A stretch of 64,000 nucleotides of DNA from UBA7683 sp964397855 (GTDB lineage: Bacteria; Patescibacteriota; Saccharimonadia; Saccharimonadales; UBA7683): assembly GCA_964397855.1 (NCBI GenBank), contig CAYNKQ010000003.1:20573-84572 (forward strand), written 5' to 3'. A model generated the notes under the pieces. The model did not search any database and was not told where the DNA came from. It saw nothing but the letters and a program-made list of their open reading frames with translations. Made by a program: the position numbers and the translations under genes. Shown one piece after another: positions 1 to 8,318 of this stretch. The stretch's first letter is position 1. Every line of letters starts with the position of its first letter.

Positions 1-42
1 TGGCCAACAATCTCAGAACTTAGTTTTTATAATCAATAAAGC

Positions 43-272
43 ATGGTCAGTTCCCTGTCTCCGTCATCCTTAACTAGATTCAGGATCCAATCAATAACAA
101 TCATCTTCCACACTCCTGCCATCCACCGCCGCGGATCCAGTCATCAAGCATTCAGCTTCCCATCTCTACGCCCCAAGCTTCTCCAACCCTCCATTTCACC
201 AAACAGAAGACTCCGGTATTCGGGTTTTGGGTGAATGGGTGGGGAAGTTGACTCGTGGGGCGAGGATTACAA
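43..272. repeat. Diverged intergenic repeat, copy 1
   Basis: This gene-poor stretch shares three blocks with 12134-12388: the left edge (ATGGTCA then CTGTCTCC and TCATCC), a central CGCCCCAAGC block, and the right edge (GAATGGGTGGGGAAG then TGAC and GGGGCGA). The two edges are loosely complementary to each other, as in a MITE or a structured RNA. A 63-codon plus-strand frame begins at 43, 9 nt after a TATAAT at 28-33, but it is not conserved in copy 2, so I do not call it a gene. The element could also be the remnant of a coding module (see copy 2). Confidence 0.5.
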
Positions 273-423
273 TAGCTTGCACTTTGATCTGGAATCTACT
301 ACTATAAGCACATATCCGTTTGAGTGGCTATCACCCACGAGGAAGAGAAAGAACGGCACTTGCTCAGTAGAATCTCTCGGAATCGGCACGTAAGATCGAA
401 CAACTAAGCGCTAGAAGAGTGAG

Positions 424-497
424 AACCACTTCTTTTGGAAGTCAGATGGTACCATCCTGGAAACGGGATTCTGACAGACAGAAGAAGTGGTTTTTGT
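424..497 (+). promoter_or_regulatory. T-box-like antiterminator and terminator leader of the GNAT-ileS operon
   Basis: The module GTCAGA (441-446), TGGTACC (447-453), ATCC (454-457), an 8-nt loop, GGAT (466-469) and TCTGAC (470-475) is two helices separated by a 7-nt bulge TGGTACC. This matches the TGGNACC bulge with which T-box leaders read the tRNA acceptor end. It lies inside a larger stem, 424-434 with 482-492, followed at once by a T-rich run. The next genes are a GNAT gene and ileS, and ATC triplets preceded by GA occur upstream at 371-374 and 380-384. I could not resolve a convincing Stem I or specifier loop. The terminator also encloses the module rather than directly competing with it, so confidence is moderate. 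Confidence 0.45.
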
Positions 498-510
498 TTA
501 CTGTTTTTTG

Positions 511-532
511 TCATCCTGAGCAACGTCGAAGG
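511..532. repeat. Short REP-like palindrome
   Basis: A short imperfect hairpin (ATCCT with AGGAT) in the motif TCATCCTGAGCAACG, a style of dispersed palindrome common between bacterial genes. It follows the T-rich end of the leader and precedes the GNAT gene. A related GGAATGAC palindrome occurs in the rpsB-tsf gap. Confidence 0.3.
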
Positions 533-558
533 ATCTAGTAACTAAGAGTAAGGTAGCT

Positions 559-1089
559 ATGAAAGACCAGCCAACACAACAATTCACTATAGAAAAAATG
601 CAACCAGAAGATTTTGTGGCTGCTAACGAAGTGCGTCTTCAATCTTGGCTTGATACGTATGTGAACGATCAGTTTGACGTGACCCGCGACTGGGTAGAAT
701 CTCGTAACGAAACTCAGCGCAGCTTGAAGGCGGTTGAGCACAGGCGTCAGCTTATGGAGGATGCAGTATCCGCGCAGTGGGTTGCCAAAGATAGCTCTGG
801 GGTTGTAATTGGCGTCACGGGTCCGTACGTGACAAGTAGCGGCGTACAACGCGTTGGCTCACTGTACGTTGATAGAAAGTACCATGGCTGTGGAGTAGGC
901 GCAGCGCTAATACAGAAAGTTATTGACTGGCACGATCCAAGTAAGCCGATTGAAATTTATGTTGTTAGCTACAACGAAAGAGCAAAAGCCTTTTACAGAA
1001 AATGGGGCTTTGAAGAAATTCCAAATTCCGAAAAACTGTTCGCAGATAAGATTCCAGAAATAAGAATGATACGAAAGGCACAGATATGA
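559..1089 (+). CDS. GNAT-family N-acetyltransferase
   Basis: A 176-residue protein with the GNAT acetyl-CoA binding fold. The region VGSLYVDRKYHGCGVGAAL (about residues 95-113) is the beta4-alpha3 motif A with the Q/RxxGxG/A pyrophosphate loop. The later NERAKAFYRKWGFEEI is motif B. It would transfer an acetyl group from acetyl-CoA to an amine; the substrate cannot be told. The stop codon overlaps the ileS start (ATGA), so the two are translationally coupled and share the leader at 424-497. A role in modifying a translation component is possible but only inferred from this linkage. Confidence 0.8.
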   Translation: MKDQPTQQFTIEKMQPEDFVAANEVRLQSWLDTYVNDQFDVTRDWVESRNETQRSLKAVEHRRQLMEDAVSAQWVAKDSSGVVIGVTGPYVTSSGVQRVGSLYVDRKYHGCGVGAALIQKVIDWHDPSKPIEIYVVSYNERAKAFYRKWGFEEIPNSEKLFADKIPEIRMIRKAQI

Positions 1090-3944
1090 AATTTAAAGCA
1101 AATAGCAGAAGAAGAGCACTAGAATACGAAAAGGATCTTGTTAAGAAATGGAAAAAGAATAAGACTTTTGAAAAGTCAGTACAAATGCGTCCGAAAGAAA
1201 ATAGTTACGTATTTTACGATGGACCTCCGTTTATTTCAGGTTCACCGCACCACGGAACACTTCTGAGTTCGATAGTGAAAGATGTTGTTCCTCGTTATCA
1301 AACCATGAAAGGTAAAAGAGTAGAGCGCGTTTGGGGCTGGGATTGCCATGGCTTGCCAGCGGAAAGATTCACTGAGAAGAAACTCGGTATTCACTCACGC
1401 CAAGAAGTTATAGAATACGGCATAGAAAAATATATTAACGCAACTCGCGAAAATATGATCCAAACCAGTAGCGAGTGGGAAGACGTAGTCGATAGAATTG
1501 GTCGCTGGGTTGAATTTAAGGGCGCCTACAAAACCATGGACAAAGACTACATGGAAAGTATCTGGTGGGCATTCAAAACTTTGTACGAAAAAGGCAAAAT
1601 CTACGAAGGTGAAAAAGTACTCATGTACTGTATTTTGGACGGCACTCCGCTTTCTAAGGCCGAAGTCACTATGGATAGCGGTGCATATCAGGACGTTACC
1701 GATCCAAGCGTGTATGCAAAGTTTAAACTAGCCGGATCGGACGCAAGCCTGCTAGTTTGGACGACTGTCCCGTGGACATTGCTAGCAAATACTGGATTAG
1801 CAGTTGATAAAAAGGCTACATATGTTGAAGCCAAAGTAGGAAGTGAAACCTATATTACAGCTAAAGACCTTCTAGAAGAGAGTCTTAAAAACGAAAAAGG
1901 TGAACTACCCAGCTATACGGTTGTCCGAGAATTCAAAGGGAAAGAACTGGTTGGTCAAAAATATGAACCTTTCTACAAGGACTGGGGTAAAAAAGCTCAC
2001 TATATTCATCATGCCGATTTTGTAAGTACTGAAGAAGGTACTGGAGTAGTGTCGCAAGCTCCTGCGTATGGTGAAGAAGATTTTGAACTTGCCAAGCAAA
2101 AAGACTTTCCAGTTATCTCGGTTATCGACAATAACGGTGTATTAACTGAGAGTGACTTTAAGGGTCGACAAGTGTGGGAGTGCAACAAAGAGTATGCAAA
2201 AGCTTTGCTAGAGCGAGATAAAGTGTACAGAATTCATTACTATCGTCACAGCTATCCGCACTGTCATCGATGCGGCACTAAGTTAATCTACCGAGCTCAT
2301 CCAAGCTGGTTTATGGACATAGAGGGCCAGCGGGAAAAGATGCTTGAAAAAAATGGCAATGTTGAATGGTTCCCACGTCATGTAAAAAATGGTCGTTTTG
2401 CTAAGACTGTTGAAACTGCACCAGATTGGAATATTTCTCGTGATCGATTCTGGGCAACCGCAATGCCTGTTTGGAAGGGCACTGACAAAGACGGCAATGA
2501 GCATGTTAAAGTTATCGGTAGCTATGCTGAGCTTAAAGAGCTCTCGGGCAAAGAGCTCGATGATTATCACCGTCCATGGGTGGACGACATTACGTTTGAA
2601 ATTGACGGTGTAACATACACACGAATCGACAAAGTCATGGATAGCTGGTTTGAGGCTGGAAGCATGCCGTTTGCGCAGTTCCATTATCCATTTGAGAATA
2701 AAGAAAAGTTTGAAGCTAATTTTCCAGGTGACTTCATAGTCGAGTACATCGGTCAGGTTCGTGCCTGGTTTTACTATATGCACGCAATGAGCGTCGCACT
2801 ATTTGGCGAAAATTCGTTTAAAAATGTGATCGTAACTGGTAACGTAGCTGGCAATGATGGTCGTAAGATGAGTAAAAGCTACGGTAATTACACCGATCCA
2901 AATGAACTTATGGACAAGTTTTCGGCAGATAGCCTAAGGTTCTTACTGGCCTCAAGTCCGCTTCTCAACGGCGAAGATTTTACTTTGCAAGACAAAGAGG
3001 TCGGTGACATTGCCCGCAAACTGAGTATGGTTTGGAATATGTACGACTTCTTTACAATGTACGCCGAAGTTGATGGATGGGAGTGGGATGGTAATCACGA
3101 AGACCCAACTCAGCTTTGCAAGAACCCGCTTGATACCTGGATCATCAGTCGTGTGCATCAATTAACTCAAGAAGTTGAAAAACATATGGATGTATATGAT
3201 ATTCCAAATGCAATGAAACCAGTTCTACCATTCATAGAAGACGCTTCAAACTGGTACGTGCGCCGTTCTCGACGTCGCTTCTGGAAAAGTGAAGATGATA
3301 GTGATAAGAACGAAGCCTATAGGACGCTCCATTACATTCTGGTACAGCTCAGTATGGTCATAGCTCCGTTTACGCCATTTTTGGCGGAAGAACTCTATCA
3401 AAAACTCACTGGTGGTGAATCAGTTCACCTGCTTGATTGGCCAGAGGTTGGCCATGTGAATGAGCTGTTGATAAGTGATATGACCAAGCTCCGTGAATAC
3501 GTAAATGAAGGTCTGAGTATACGCGCCCAGAACAAACGTAAGGTTCGCCAGCCACTCGCTTCAGTGACAATCCCTGAAAACGGTACGGTATTCGATTTCG
3601 ATGAAATTTTACAAGAAGAACTGAATGTAAAAGCAGTACAAGTTGGTGAATTTGCCCTAGACCTTGAACTAACTGATCACCTAAAACGTGAAGGACTTAT
3701 GCGCGAAGTCATCCGCTTTGTTCAAAATGCCCGCAAAGACGCTGGTCTTAATGTTGATGATCGCATATATCTTTCACTCACAACGAATAATTTGGATCTG
3801 AAAAAGGCTATCGAAGAACACATGCAGACTATTGCAAATGAAACCCTCGCTACTAAATCTGGTGAAGCGACAGACGCCTATAATGTAACCGTTAAAGTTG
3901 AGGGCGAGGAGCTGAGCATCTCACTCAAGAAGGCAGAGAGCTAA
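1086..3944 (+). CDS. ileS: Isoleucyl-tRNA synthetase
   Basis: A 952-residue class I aminoacyl-tRNA synthetase that charges tRNA-Ile. The HIGH-type motif lies in PPFISGSPHHGT near residue 50 and the KMSKS loop in GRKMSKSYGNY near residue 595. The inserted CP1 editing domain occupies roughly residues 185-400, followed by a zinc-like CHRCG. The C-terminal anticodon-binding region includes NWYVRRSRRRFW. The length and the lack of a C-terminal cysteine finger suggest the eukaryote-like IleRS2 branch, which is often less mupirocin-sensitive; that is an inference. It is coupled to the upstream GNAT gene and followed after 4 bp by an unknown gene. Confidence 0.97.
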   Translation: MKFKANSRRRALEYEKDLVKKWKKNKTFEKSVQMRPKENSYVFYDGPPFISGSPHHGTLLSSIVKDVVPRYQTMKGKRVERVWGWDCHGLPAERFTEKKLGIHSRQEVIEYGIEKYINATRENMIQTSSEWEDVVDRIGRWVEFKGAYKTMDKDYMESIWWAFKTLYEKGKIYEGEKVLMYCILDGTPLSKAEVTMDSGAYQDVTDPSVYAKFKLAGSDASLLVWTTVPWTLLANTGLAVDKKATYVEAKVGSETYITAKDLLEESLKNEKGELPSYTVVREFKGKELVGQKYEPFYKDWGKKAHYIHHADFVSTEEGTGVVSQAPAYGEEDFELAKQKDFPVISVIDNNGVLTESDFKGRQVWECNKEYAKALLERDKVYRIHYYRHSYPHCHRCGTKLIYRAHPSWFMDIEGQREKMLEKNGNVEWFPRHVKNGRFAKTVETAPDWNISRDRFWATAMPVWKGTDKDGNEHVKVIGSYAELKELSGKELDDYHRPWVDDITFEIDGVTYTRIDKVMDSWFEAGSMPFAQFHYPFENKEKFEANFPGDFIVEYIGQVRAWFYYMHAMSVALFGENSFKNVIVTGNVAGNDGRKMSKSYGNYTDPNELMDKFSADSLRFLLASSPLLNGEDFTLQDKEVGDIARKLSMVWNMYDFFTMYAEVDGWEWDGNHEDPTQLCKNPLDTWIISRVHQLTQEVEKHMDVYDIPNAMKPVLPFIEDASNWYVRRSRRRFWKSEDDSDKNEAYRTLHYILVQLSMVIAPFTPFLAEELYQKLTGGESVHLLDWPEVGHVNELLISDMTKLREYVNEGLSIRAQNKRKVRQPLASVTIPENGTVFDFDEILQEELNVKAVQVGEFALDLELTDHLKREGLMREVIRFVQNARKDAGLNVDDRIYLSLTTNNLDLKKAIEEHMQTIANETLATKSGEATDAYNVTVKVEGEELSISLKKAES

Positions 3945-3948
3945 CACA

Positions 3949-4635
3949 GTGTTTAAGGGTGGTGCAGTAAGCCCTGATGCGTATCTCCTTTTGATACTTG
4001 TCGTGGCTTTACTTACACGACTATTGTTTACGAGGTTCCGTCGGAGAACCAGCCTCAATATAATAAACGGCAATAACCAGCCGTTGCTAAACTCGTATTA
4101 TACAAAAGATCGAGAATTAGTTCCGTTAGATAAGGGTAGTTTTGGCCAACTGAAATACGTACTTTATATGACTGGCTTCACGACACATAAGAGCTTCGCA
4201 AGAAATGGCAGGGAAGTTGTATCAACTACCGCTGACGAGGAGGTAATTATCTGCTGCGTCGATCTACCATTTATAAGCAGCGCCCATCTTATCGGGCTGG
4301 CTAAAAATGGCAGTAGTACTACACTGCTGCGTGACTTTCTTGAGCAAAGGAACCTAGAAAAAGTCAATCTGGAGGGGGATTTCCCAAGTTATGCTCACAT
4401 ATACACACCACCAGGTAATCAGGTGAATGCACGCTACCTACTTGATCCAGCTGCAATGGTCTTTGTCGCCGATTTCTGCAAAACACATCACTGGGAAATT
4501 GTAGGCAAATATCTGTATTTTGTAAGTAGCGACAAAATACAGGGCAGGATAGTAGATAAAGATCCCACGCCAATCATGACGGAAGATGTCGAACGGTTTG
4601 TTGCGGAGATTAAACCAGCACTAGGGTCTGAGTAG
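3949..4635 (+). CDS. Membrane-anchored protein of unknown function
   Basis: I do not recognise this 228-residue protein. It starts with GTG 4 bp after ileS, so it is probably in the same transcript. One hydrophobic segment (about residues 11-29) is followed by an RFRRR stretch, suggesting a single N-terminal membrane anchor with a soluble cytoplasmic domain of about 190 residues. The soluble part is mixed alpha/beta with no catalytic motif that I can identify. Confidence 0.7.
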   Translation: MFKGGAVSPDAYLLLILVVALLTRLLFTRFRRRTSLNIINGNNQPLLNSYYTKDRELVPLDKGSFGQLKYVLYMTGFTTHKSFARNGREVVSTTADEEVIICCVDLPFISSAHLIGLAKNGSSTTLLRDFLEQRNLEKVNLEGDFPSYAHIYTPPGNQVNARYLLDPAAMVFVADFCKTHHWEIVGKYLYFVSSDKIQGRIVDKDPTPIMTEDVERFVAEIKPALGSE

Positions 4636-4755
4636 AATGCTGAACATATAATCTTTAAGGTCTAGCCTTGAAGAAAAATCTGAAACCTTGACTGAGAAAT
4701 TTGATGAAGTGGCTAATGGTTACGAAATAACTGCGAGCACTGAATTGACTTCGCT

Positions 4756-4788
4756 CAAGGATGAACCCTGTTGCAGGGTTCATCCTTG
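4756..4788. terminator. Perfect 15-bp hairpin with a 3-nt loop
   Basis: Arms 4756-4770 and 4774-4788 are exactly complementary (CAAGGATGAACCCTG and its reverse complement) around a TTG loop. It lies in the 213-bp gap between the unknown membrane protein and the metallopeptidase. No long T tract follows on either strand, so it may be a bidirectional transcript-end structure or a dispersed palindrome rather than a textbook terminator. Confidence 0.5.
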
Positions 4789-4848
4789 AAAGGTGCACTG
4801 CATCAATAGTTATGGCCACGCATGAGATTTAAGTGTATACTTAAACAT

Positions 4849-5238
4849 ATGCAAATACCAACAGATGCAGAATTTTCAATGCTTGTCGGCGAAGCGCTTG
4901 ATCAACTACCGGAAAAGTACGTTTCGCGGCTAGAGAATGTGGTGATCACGTATGCCGATGAGCCAGACCGGCATCAGCGAACAAAGCTAAAACTCAGAGG
5001 TCACCAAAGCCTTTTTGGGTTATACGAGGGAATTCCACTTACCAAAAGAGGAGCCAACTACAACCTGGTGCTTCCAGACAAAATTACGCTCTTTAAATTC
5101 CCGCTTTTCTATCACTCGAAAAATGAAGAAGATTTTAAAGCTCGGATAAAACACACCCTTTGGCATGAGATTGCCCACTACTTTGGTCTGGATCATGATC
5201 GGATCCATGAACTAGAAAATAACCACTCTTTACAGTAG
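4849..5238 (+). CDS. Zincin-like metallopeptidase-fold protein
   Basis: A protein of about 129 residues with a C-terminal HEIAHYFGLDHDRI, which is the HExxHxxGxxH zinc-binding motif. The pattern and small size match the minimal zincin family (PF06262-like, formerly DUF1025); activity in that family is poorly characterised. I chose ATG 4849 over ATG 4822 because a TATACT at 4836-4841 places the likely transcription start at about 4848, giving a leaderless message. The gene stands alone, ahead of rplU. Confidence 0.8.
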   Translation: MQIPTDAEFSMLVGEALDQLPEKYVSRLENVVITYADEPDRHQRTKLKLRGHQSLFGLYEGIPLTKRGANYNLVLPDKITLFKFPLFYHSKNEEDFKARIKHTLWHEIAHYFGLDHDRIHELENNHSLQ

Positions 5239-5366
5239 TGGTTATATCTGTTACACTTGTCATCGACTTGTTTAATAATTTGATATCAAAATTCTGACTC
5301 CGACTGGCGCAAAGTCAACTCGGGCAAGTCAAGCTCAGGGTTTTCGATTAAGGAAGATAATTAGAA

Positions 5367-5672
5367 ATGAAGAAAGCTGTTATTGTATCTGGCGGCCATC
5401 AATATATTGTGGCTGAGAATGAAAAGCTTGAAGTTGAGCTTGTTGGTGATGCGAAGACTCTAAAATTCGAACCACTTATGATCATCGATGGTAATAAGGT
5501 ACAGATTGGTCAACCCATTGTTAAGGGTGCTGCTGTCGAGGCAAATGTACTTGAAACTGGGGTTAAGGGTGAAAAAGTTACGGCTATTCGCTACAAAGCT
5601 AAAAAGCGCGTTAATAAGACTCGTGGTCACCGTCAACAACACACACTTATCCAGATCACTAAGATTTCTTAG
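5367..5672 (+). CDS. rplU: 50S ribosomal protein L21
   Basis: A 101-residue protein that matches bacterial L21 over its full length: N-terminal KKAVIVSGGHQYIV, central EANVLETGVKGEK, and the basic tail KAKKRVNKTRGHRQQHT. L21 binds 23S rRNA in the large subunit. The AGGAAGATAATTAGAA upstream supplies a Shine-Dalgarno site. rpmA, its usual partner, does not follow here; a terminator and parA come next. Confidence 0.97.
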   Translation: MKKAVIVSGGHQYIVAENEKLEVELVGDAKTLKFEPLMIIDGNKVQIGQPIVKGAAVEANVLETGVKGEKVTAIRYKAKKRVNKTRGHRQQHTLIQITKIS

Positions 5673-5694
5673 CTGTACGGGATGAGAATAAACT

Positions 5695-5713
5695 GAGCCT
5701 TCGGGCTCTTTTT
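5695..5713 (+). terminator. Rho-independent terminator of rplU
   Basis: GAGCC (5695-5699), a TTCG tetraloop-type turn, GGCTC (5704-5708) and then TTTTT form a compact intrinsic terminator 22 bp after the rplU stop. Confidence 0.8.
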
Positions 5714-5787
5714 AATTACTCTTTGAAATGTCATCAAACGGTAAAAACCTGTATAATAAGAACAACGTTCGGAGGGAAACAAAACGG

Positions 5788-6537
5788 ATGGCAAACATAC
5801 TGGCGGTTACAAACCAAAAAGGGGGCGTGGGTAAGACCACAACCACTATTAATGTCGCCTATAACCTTGCTAAAGAAGGCAAGAAAGTCTTGCTGATTGA
5901 CCTTGACCCCCAGGGTAACGCCACCAGCGGGCTTGGTCTTTCTAAAGCTGGCCTAACTACTAGAGATGTTCTCTCTGGTAAGGCTACGATTGTAGATGCA
6001 GCTAAGGAGTCTCCGTACCCAGGACTTTGGGTGCTTCCTACAGATGCCGAACTAGCGACACTAGAGACCGAAATCGCACCAGCTAAAGATCGCGCCATCC
6101 GACTTAAAAAAGTACTCACAGATACAGATTACGATGTAGTTCTCATCGACTGTCCGCCAAGCCTGGGACTACTGACGGTTAATGCGCTTACGGCCGCAAC
6201 CTCTGTAGTTATTCCTGTTCAGACCGAGTACTATGCTCTTGAGGGGCTCGGGCAATTACTCGAGACTATGAAGCTTGTCCGTCAGGCACTTAACCCAAGG
6301 CTCGCAATTCTTGGGGTGGTTATGACGATGCACAATGCTCGCACAACACTCTCTGTTCAGGTTGAAGAGCAGCTCAGGAAAAATTTTAAAGAACGGTTGT
6401 TTGAAACAGTAATACCACGTAATATCAGAGTTGCGGAAGCGCCAAGTCATGGCAAGCCAATAGGTGAGTACGACAAATGGAGCAAAGGTGCTCGGGCCTA
6501 CAAACAGTTAACAAAAGAAGTTATGGAGCGACTATGA
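5788..6537 (+). CDS. parA: Chromosome-partitioning ATPase ParA/Soj
   Basis: A protein of about 249 residues that starts MANILAVTNQKGGVGKTTT, the deviant Walker A motif of ParA/MinD ATPases. DVVLIDCPPSLGLLT is the Walker B region, and the C-terminus SHGKPIGEYDKWSKGARAY is typical of Soj. It would bind DNA in the ATP form and move ParB-parS complexes. I moved the start from ATG 5728 to ATG 5788, which has a GGAGGG site ahead of it and the family-typical N-terminus. parB follows after 94 bp. Confidence 0.95.
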   Translation: MANILAVTNQKGGVGKTTTTINVAYNLAKEGKKVLLIDLDPQGNATSGLGLSKAGLTTRDVLSGKATIVDAAKESPYPGLWVLPTDAELATLETEIAPAKDRAIRLKKVLTDTDYDVVLIDCPPSLGLLTVNALTAATSVVIPVQTEYYALEGLGQLLETMKLVRQALNPRLAILGVVMTMHNARTTLSVQVEEQLRKNFKERLFETVIPRNIRVAEAPSHGKPIGEYDKWSKGARAYKQLTKEVMERL

Positions 6538-6554
6538 TGATAGATAACAGATAT

Positions 6555-6603
6555 CAGCAAATAGCAAACGGTGTAAAGAGCACGCGACTCAGTCTATTTG
6601 CTG
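6555..6603. repeat. 10-bp inverted repeat in the parA-parB gap
   Basis: CAGCAAATAG (6555-6564) and CTATTTGCTG (6594-6603) form a perfect 10-bp inverted repeat around a 29-nt loop, ending about 28 bp before the parB start. No T tract follows. It may be an RNA structure tuning the ParA to ParB ratio or a protein-binding site; it does not match the canonical parS palindrome. Confidence 0.4.
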
Positions 6604-6631
6604 CTGTCTCTAGTCTCTCGGGAGTAAAGCG

Positions 6632-7498
6632 ATGAATGCAAAGGGGCTTGGCAAAGATTTCTCGGCATTAATTCCAGATGATATGCTTTCTGAAGCACTC
6701 GCCGTTGGTGCATCAGCCGATCAAATTCAGCAGATCTCACTTAAAAAACTTGCTCCAGACCCTCAGCAACCTCGCAAACATTTTGATGAAGAAGCGCTTA
6801 CGGAGCTCGCGGGTTCAATAACACAGCATGGTGTTGTTCAACCGCTTATCGTAGCCAAGAACGGCAGCAGCTACATCATTATTGCTGGTGAACGTCGCTT
6901 TAGAGCAGCTAATCAAGCTGGCTTAGCAGAGGTGCCGGCTATAGTTCGTTCATTCGGCGAGCAGGAAAAACTCGAAGTTAGTCTGATTGAAAATGTTCAG
7001 CGTGAAGATCTCTCAAAGCTAGAACTTGCCGCGGCATACCTGAAGCTTCACGATCAGTTTAATCTTGAGTATAAAGAAATTGGAGTCCGCGTCGGGAGAA
7101 GCGAGTCAGCCGTTGTGAATATCATGAGGCTTTTGAAACTTCCAGGAGATGCAAAGAAGGCTCTTAACGAAGGACTTATTACCGAAGGGCACGCCCGTCA
7201 AATCGTTGCACTTAAAACAGAAGAAGAACAGCTCAGGCTACTCCAGCTTATAGTCAAAAATGGCTGGACGGTAAGACAGGCGGAGCAATACGTTGTTGGT
7301 CACAAGAAGGCCGCTCAGACCGAAAAAGGGAAAGAAGGTGTTAAGCGGACTCAAAGTGAAACTGCTGAGACAAAACAGCTTTCTCAGCGACTCAAGACGC
7401 CAGTACTAGTTAAGCATATGGCCAAAGGCGGTCAGCTTGTTATCAAATACAAAGATGAGTCACATCTTGAAACGCTTATAAAAGAGTTGCTAGGCTAG
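6632..7498 (+). CDS. parB: Chromosome-partitioning protein ParB/Spo0J
   Basis: A 288-residue ParB. The N-terminal nuclease-like CTP-binding domain carries ENVQREDLSKLE and the GERRFRAA box (about residues 88-95). A helix-turn-helix region spans about residues 145-205, and a short C-terminal dimerisation segment ends the protein. It binds parS sites and works with ParA encoded directly upstream. No clear parS site was seen nearby. Confidence 0.95.
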   Translation: MNAKGLGKDFSALIPDDMLSEALAVGASADQIQQISLKKLAPDPQQPRKHFDEEALTELAGSITQHGVVQPLIVAKNGSSYIIIAGERRFRAANQAGLAEVPAIVRSFGEQEKLEVSLIENVQREDLSKLELAAAYLKLHDQFNLEYKEIGVRVGRSESAVVNIMRLLKLPGDAKKALNEGLITEGHARQIVALKTEEEQLRLLQLIVKNGWTVRQAEQYVVGHKKAAQTEKGKEGVKRTQSETAETKQLSQRLKTPVLVKHMAKGGQLVIKYKDESHLETLIKELLG

Positions 7499-7511
7499 AC
7501 ACACTAATTCT

Positions 7512-8234
7512 TTAGAAGAACCGTGCATCGTCAAGTGGGAATATTCTAACCTTCAGAGTGCCAATTATGAGCCCTTCTGGAACAGTACCAAGTTCATTAC
7601 GTGAATCAAGAGAGTTGCTGCCTTCACGATTATCGCCGCTGACAAACACGTGGTTCGCCGCTACCGTTACATCGTTGGAACCACTTGAAGCAGGCAGGTC
7701 TTTGCCGTAATCTGCATCATCTGGGTTAAAACCCTGGGGGTGCTCTTTATTGTATACGGTGAGCTTTCCATCCTTTACGACAACACGTTCTCCAGGGAGA
7801 CCAATGACACGTTTAATGAGTTGTAGATCTGAACGCTGCGGATCAATAAATACAATAACGTCTCCTCGTTGTGGCTGGTAGTCTTTTCGCATTAGCTTTG
7901 AGCTAGTGCGGCCGACCTTAGAAATAATGAGGCGATCACCGTCGTGCAAGGTGGGGTACATGCTACTGCCAAACACTTTGTAGCTTTGAAATAAGAACAT
8001 ATTGATAACTTGCACAAGCACAAAAGCCGCTATGAGTGTCAGTGCGAACGAAAATACACCGCCTCCTGCAGCTATTTTTTCTGTTTTCATATCATCTTGT
8101 GTGTTAGTTATGGGTGACTGGATGGGTATTTCAGTGGCTTTGAGGGGTTCGGTGTTTTGTGGAGATACTGGCACAGGGCCGCTTGTCTGGCTCGTTGTGT
8201 CAACTTCGGTAGTCTGTGACTCATTCTCTTGCAT
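7512..8234 (-). CDS. lepB: Signal peptidase I
   Basis: A 240-residue S26 peptidase with an N-terminal extension of about 50 S/T/P-rich residues and one membrane span (about residues 60-80). The catalytic serine box is GSSMYPTLHDGDRLI and the lysine box is RGDVIVFIDPQ...IKRVIGLPGE. The SGDNREGSNSLDSR segment is the usual box E. It cleaves signal peptides of exported proteins, consistent with secA at 46 kb. On the minus strand a TATACT ends 9 nt before the ATG, so the message is probably leaderless. Confidence 0.95.
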   Translation of the reverse strand: MQENESQTTEVDTTSQTSGPVPVSPQNTEPLKATEIPIQSPITNTQDDMKTEKIAAGGGVFSFALTLIAAFVLVQVINMFLFQSYKVFGSSMYPTLHDGDRLIISKVGRTSSKLMRKDYQPQRGDVIVFIDPQRSDLQLIKRVIGLPGERVVVKDGKLTVYNKEHPQGFNPDDADYGKDLPASSGSNDVTVAANHVFVSGDNREGSNSLDSRNELGTVPEGLIIGTLKVRIFPLDDARFF

Positions 8235-8318
8235 ATTAGGCTCAGTATATCAGCTGTAATTGTAAAAAGCACGTCTTTACCAGAAGCCATAAAATGGTTA
8301 TACTAACGTCAAGTATTT

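Noticed and set aside
43..234. 63-codon ORF with an Ile-rich stretch, considered as an ileS leader peptide
   Set aside because: A TATAAT lies 9 nt ahead, but the ORF ends about 190 nt before the terminator, lies in the repeat, and is not kept in copy 2.
2283..2783. 166-codon minus-strand ORF inside ileS
   Set aside because: It is a shadow frame of a well-conserved synthetase region.
6538..6631. parS site between parA and parB
   Set aside because: The inverted repeat there does not resemble the canonical TGTTTCACGTGAAACA palindrome.
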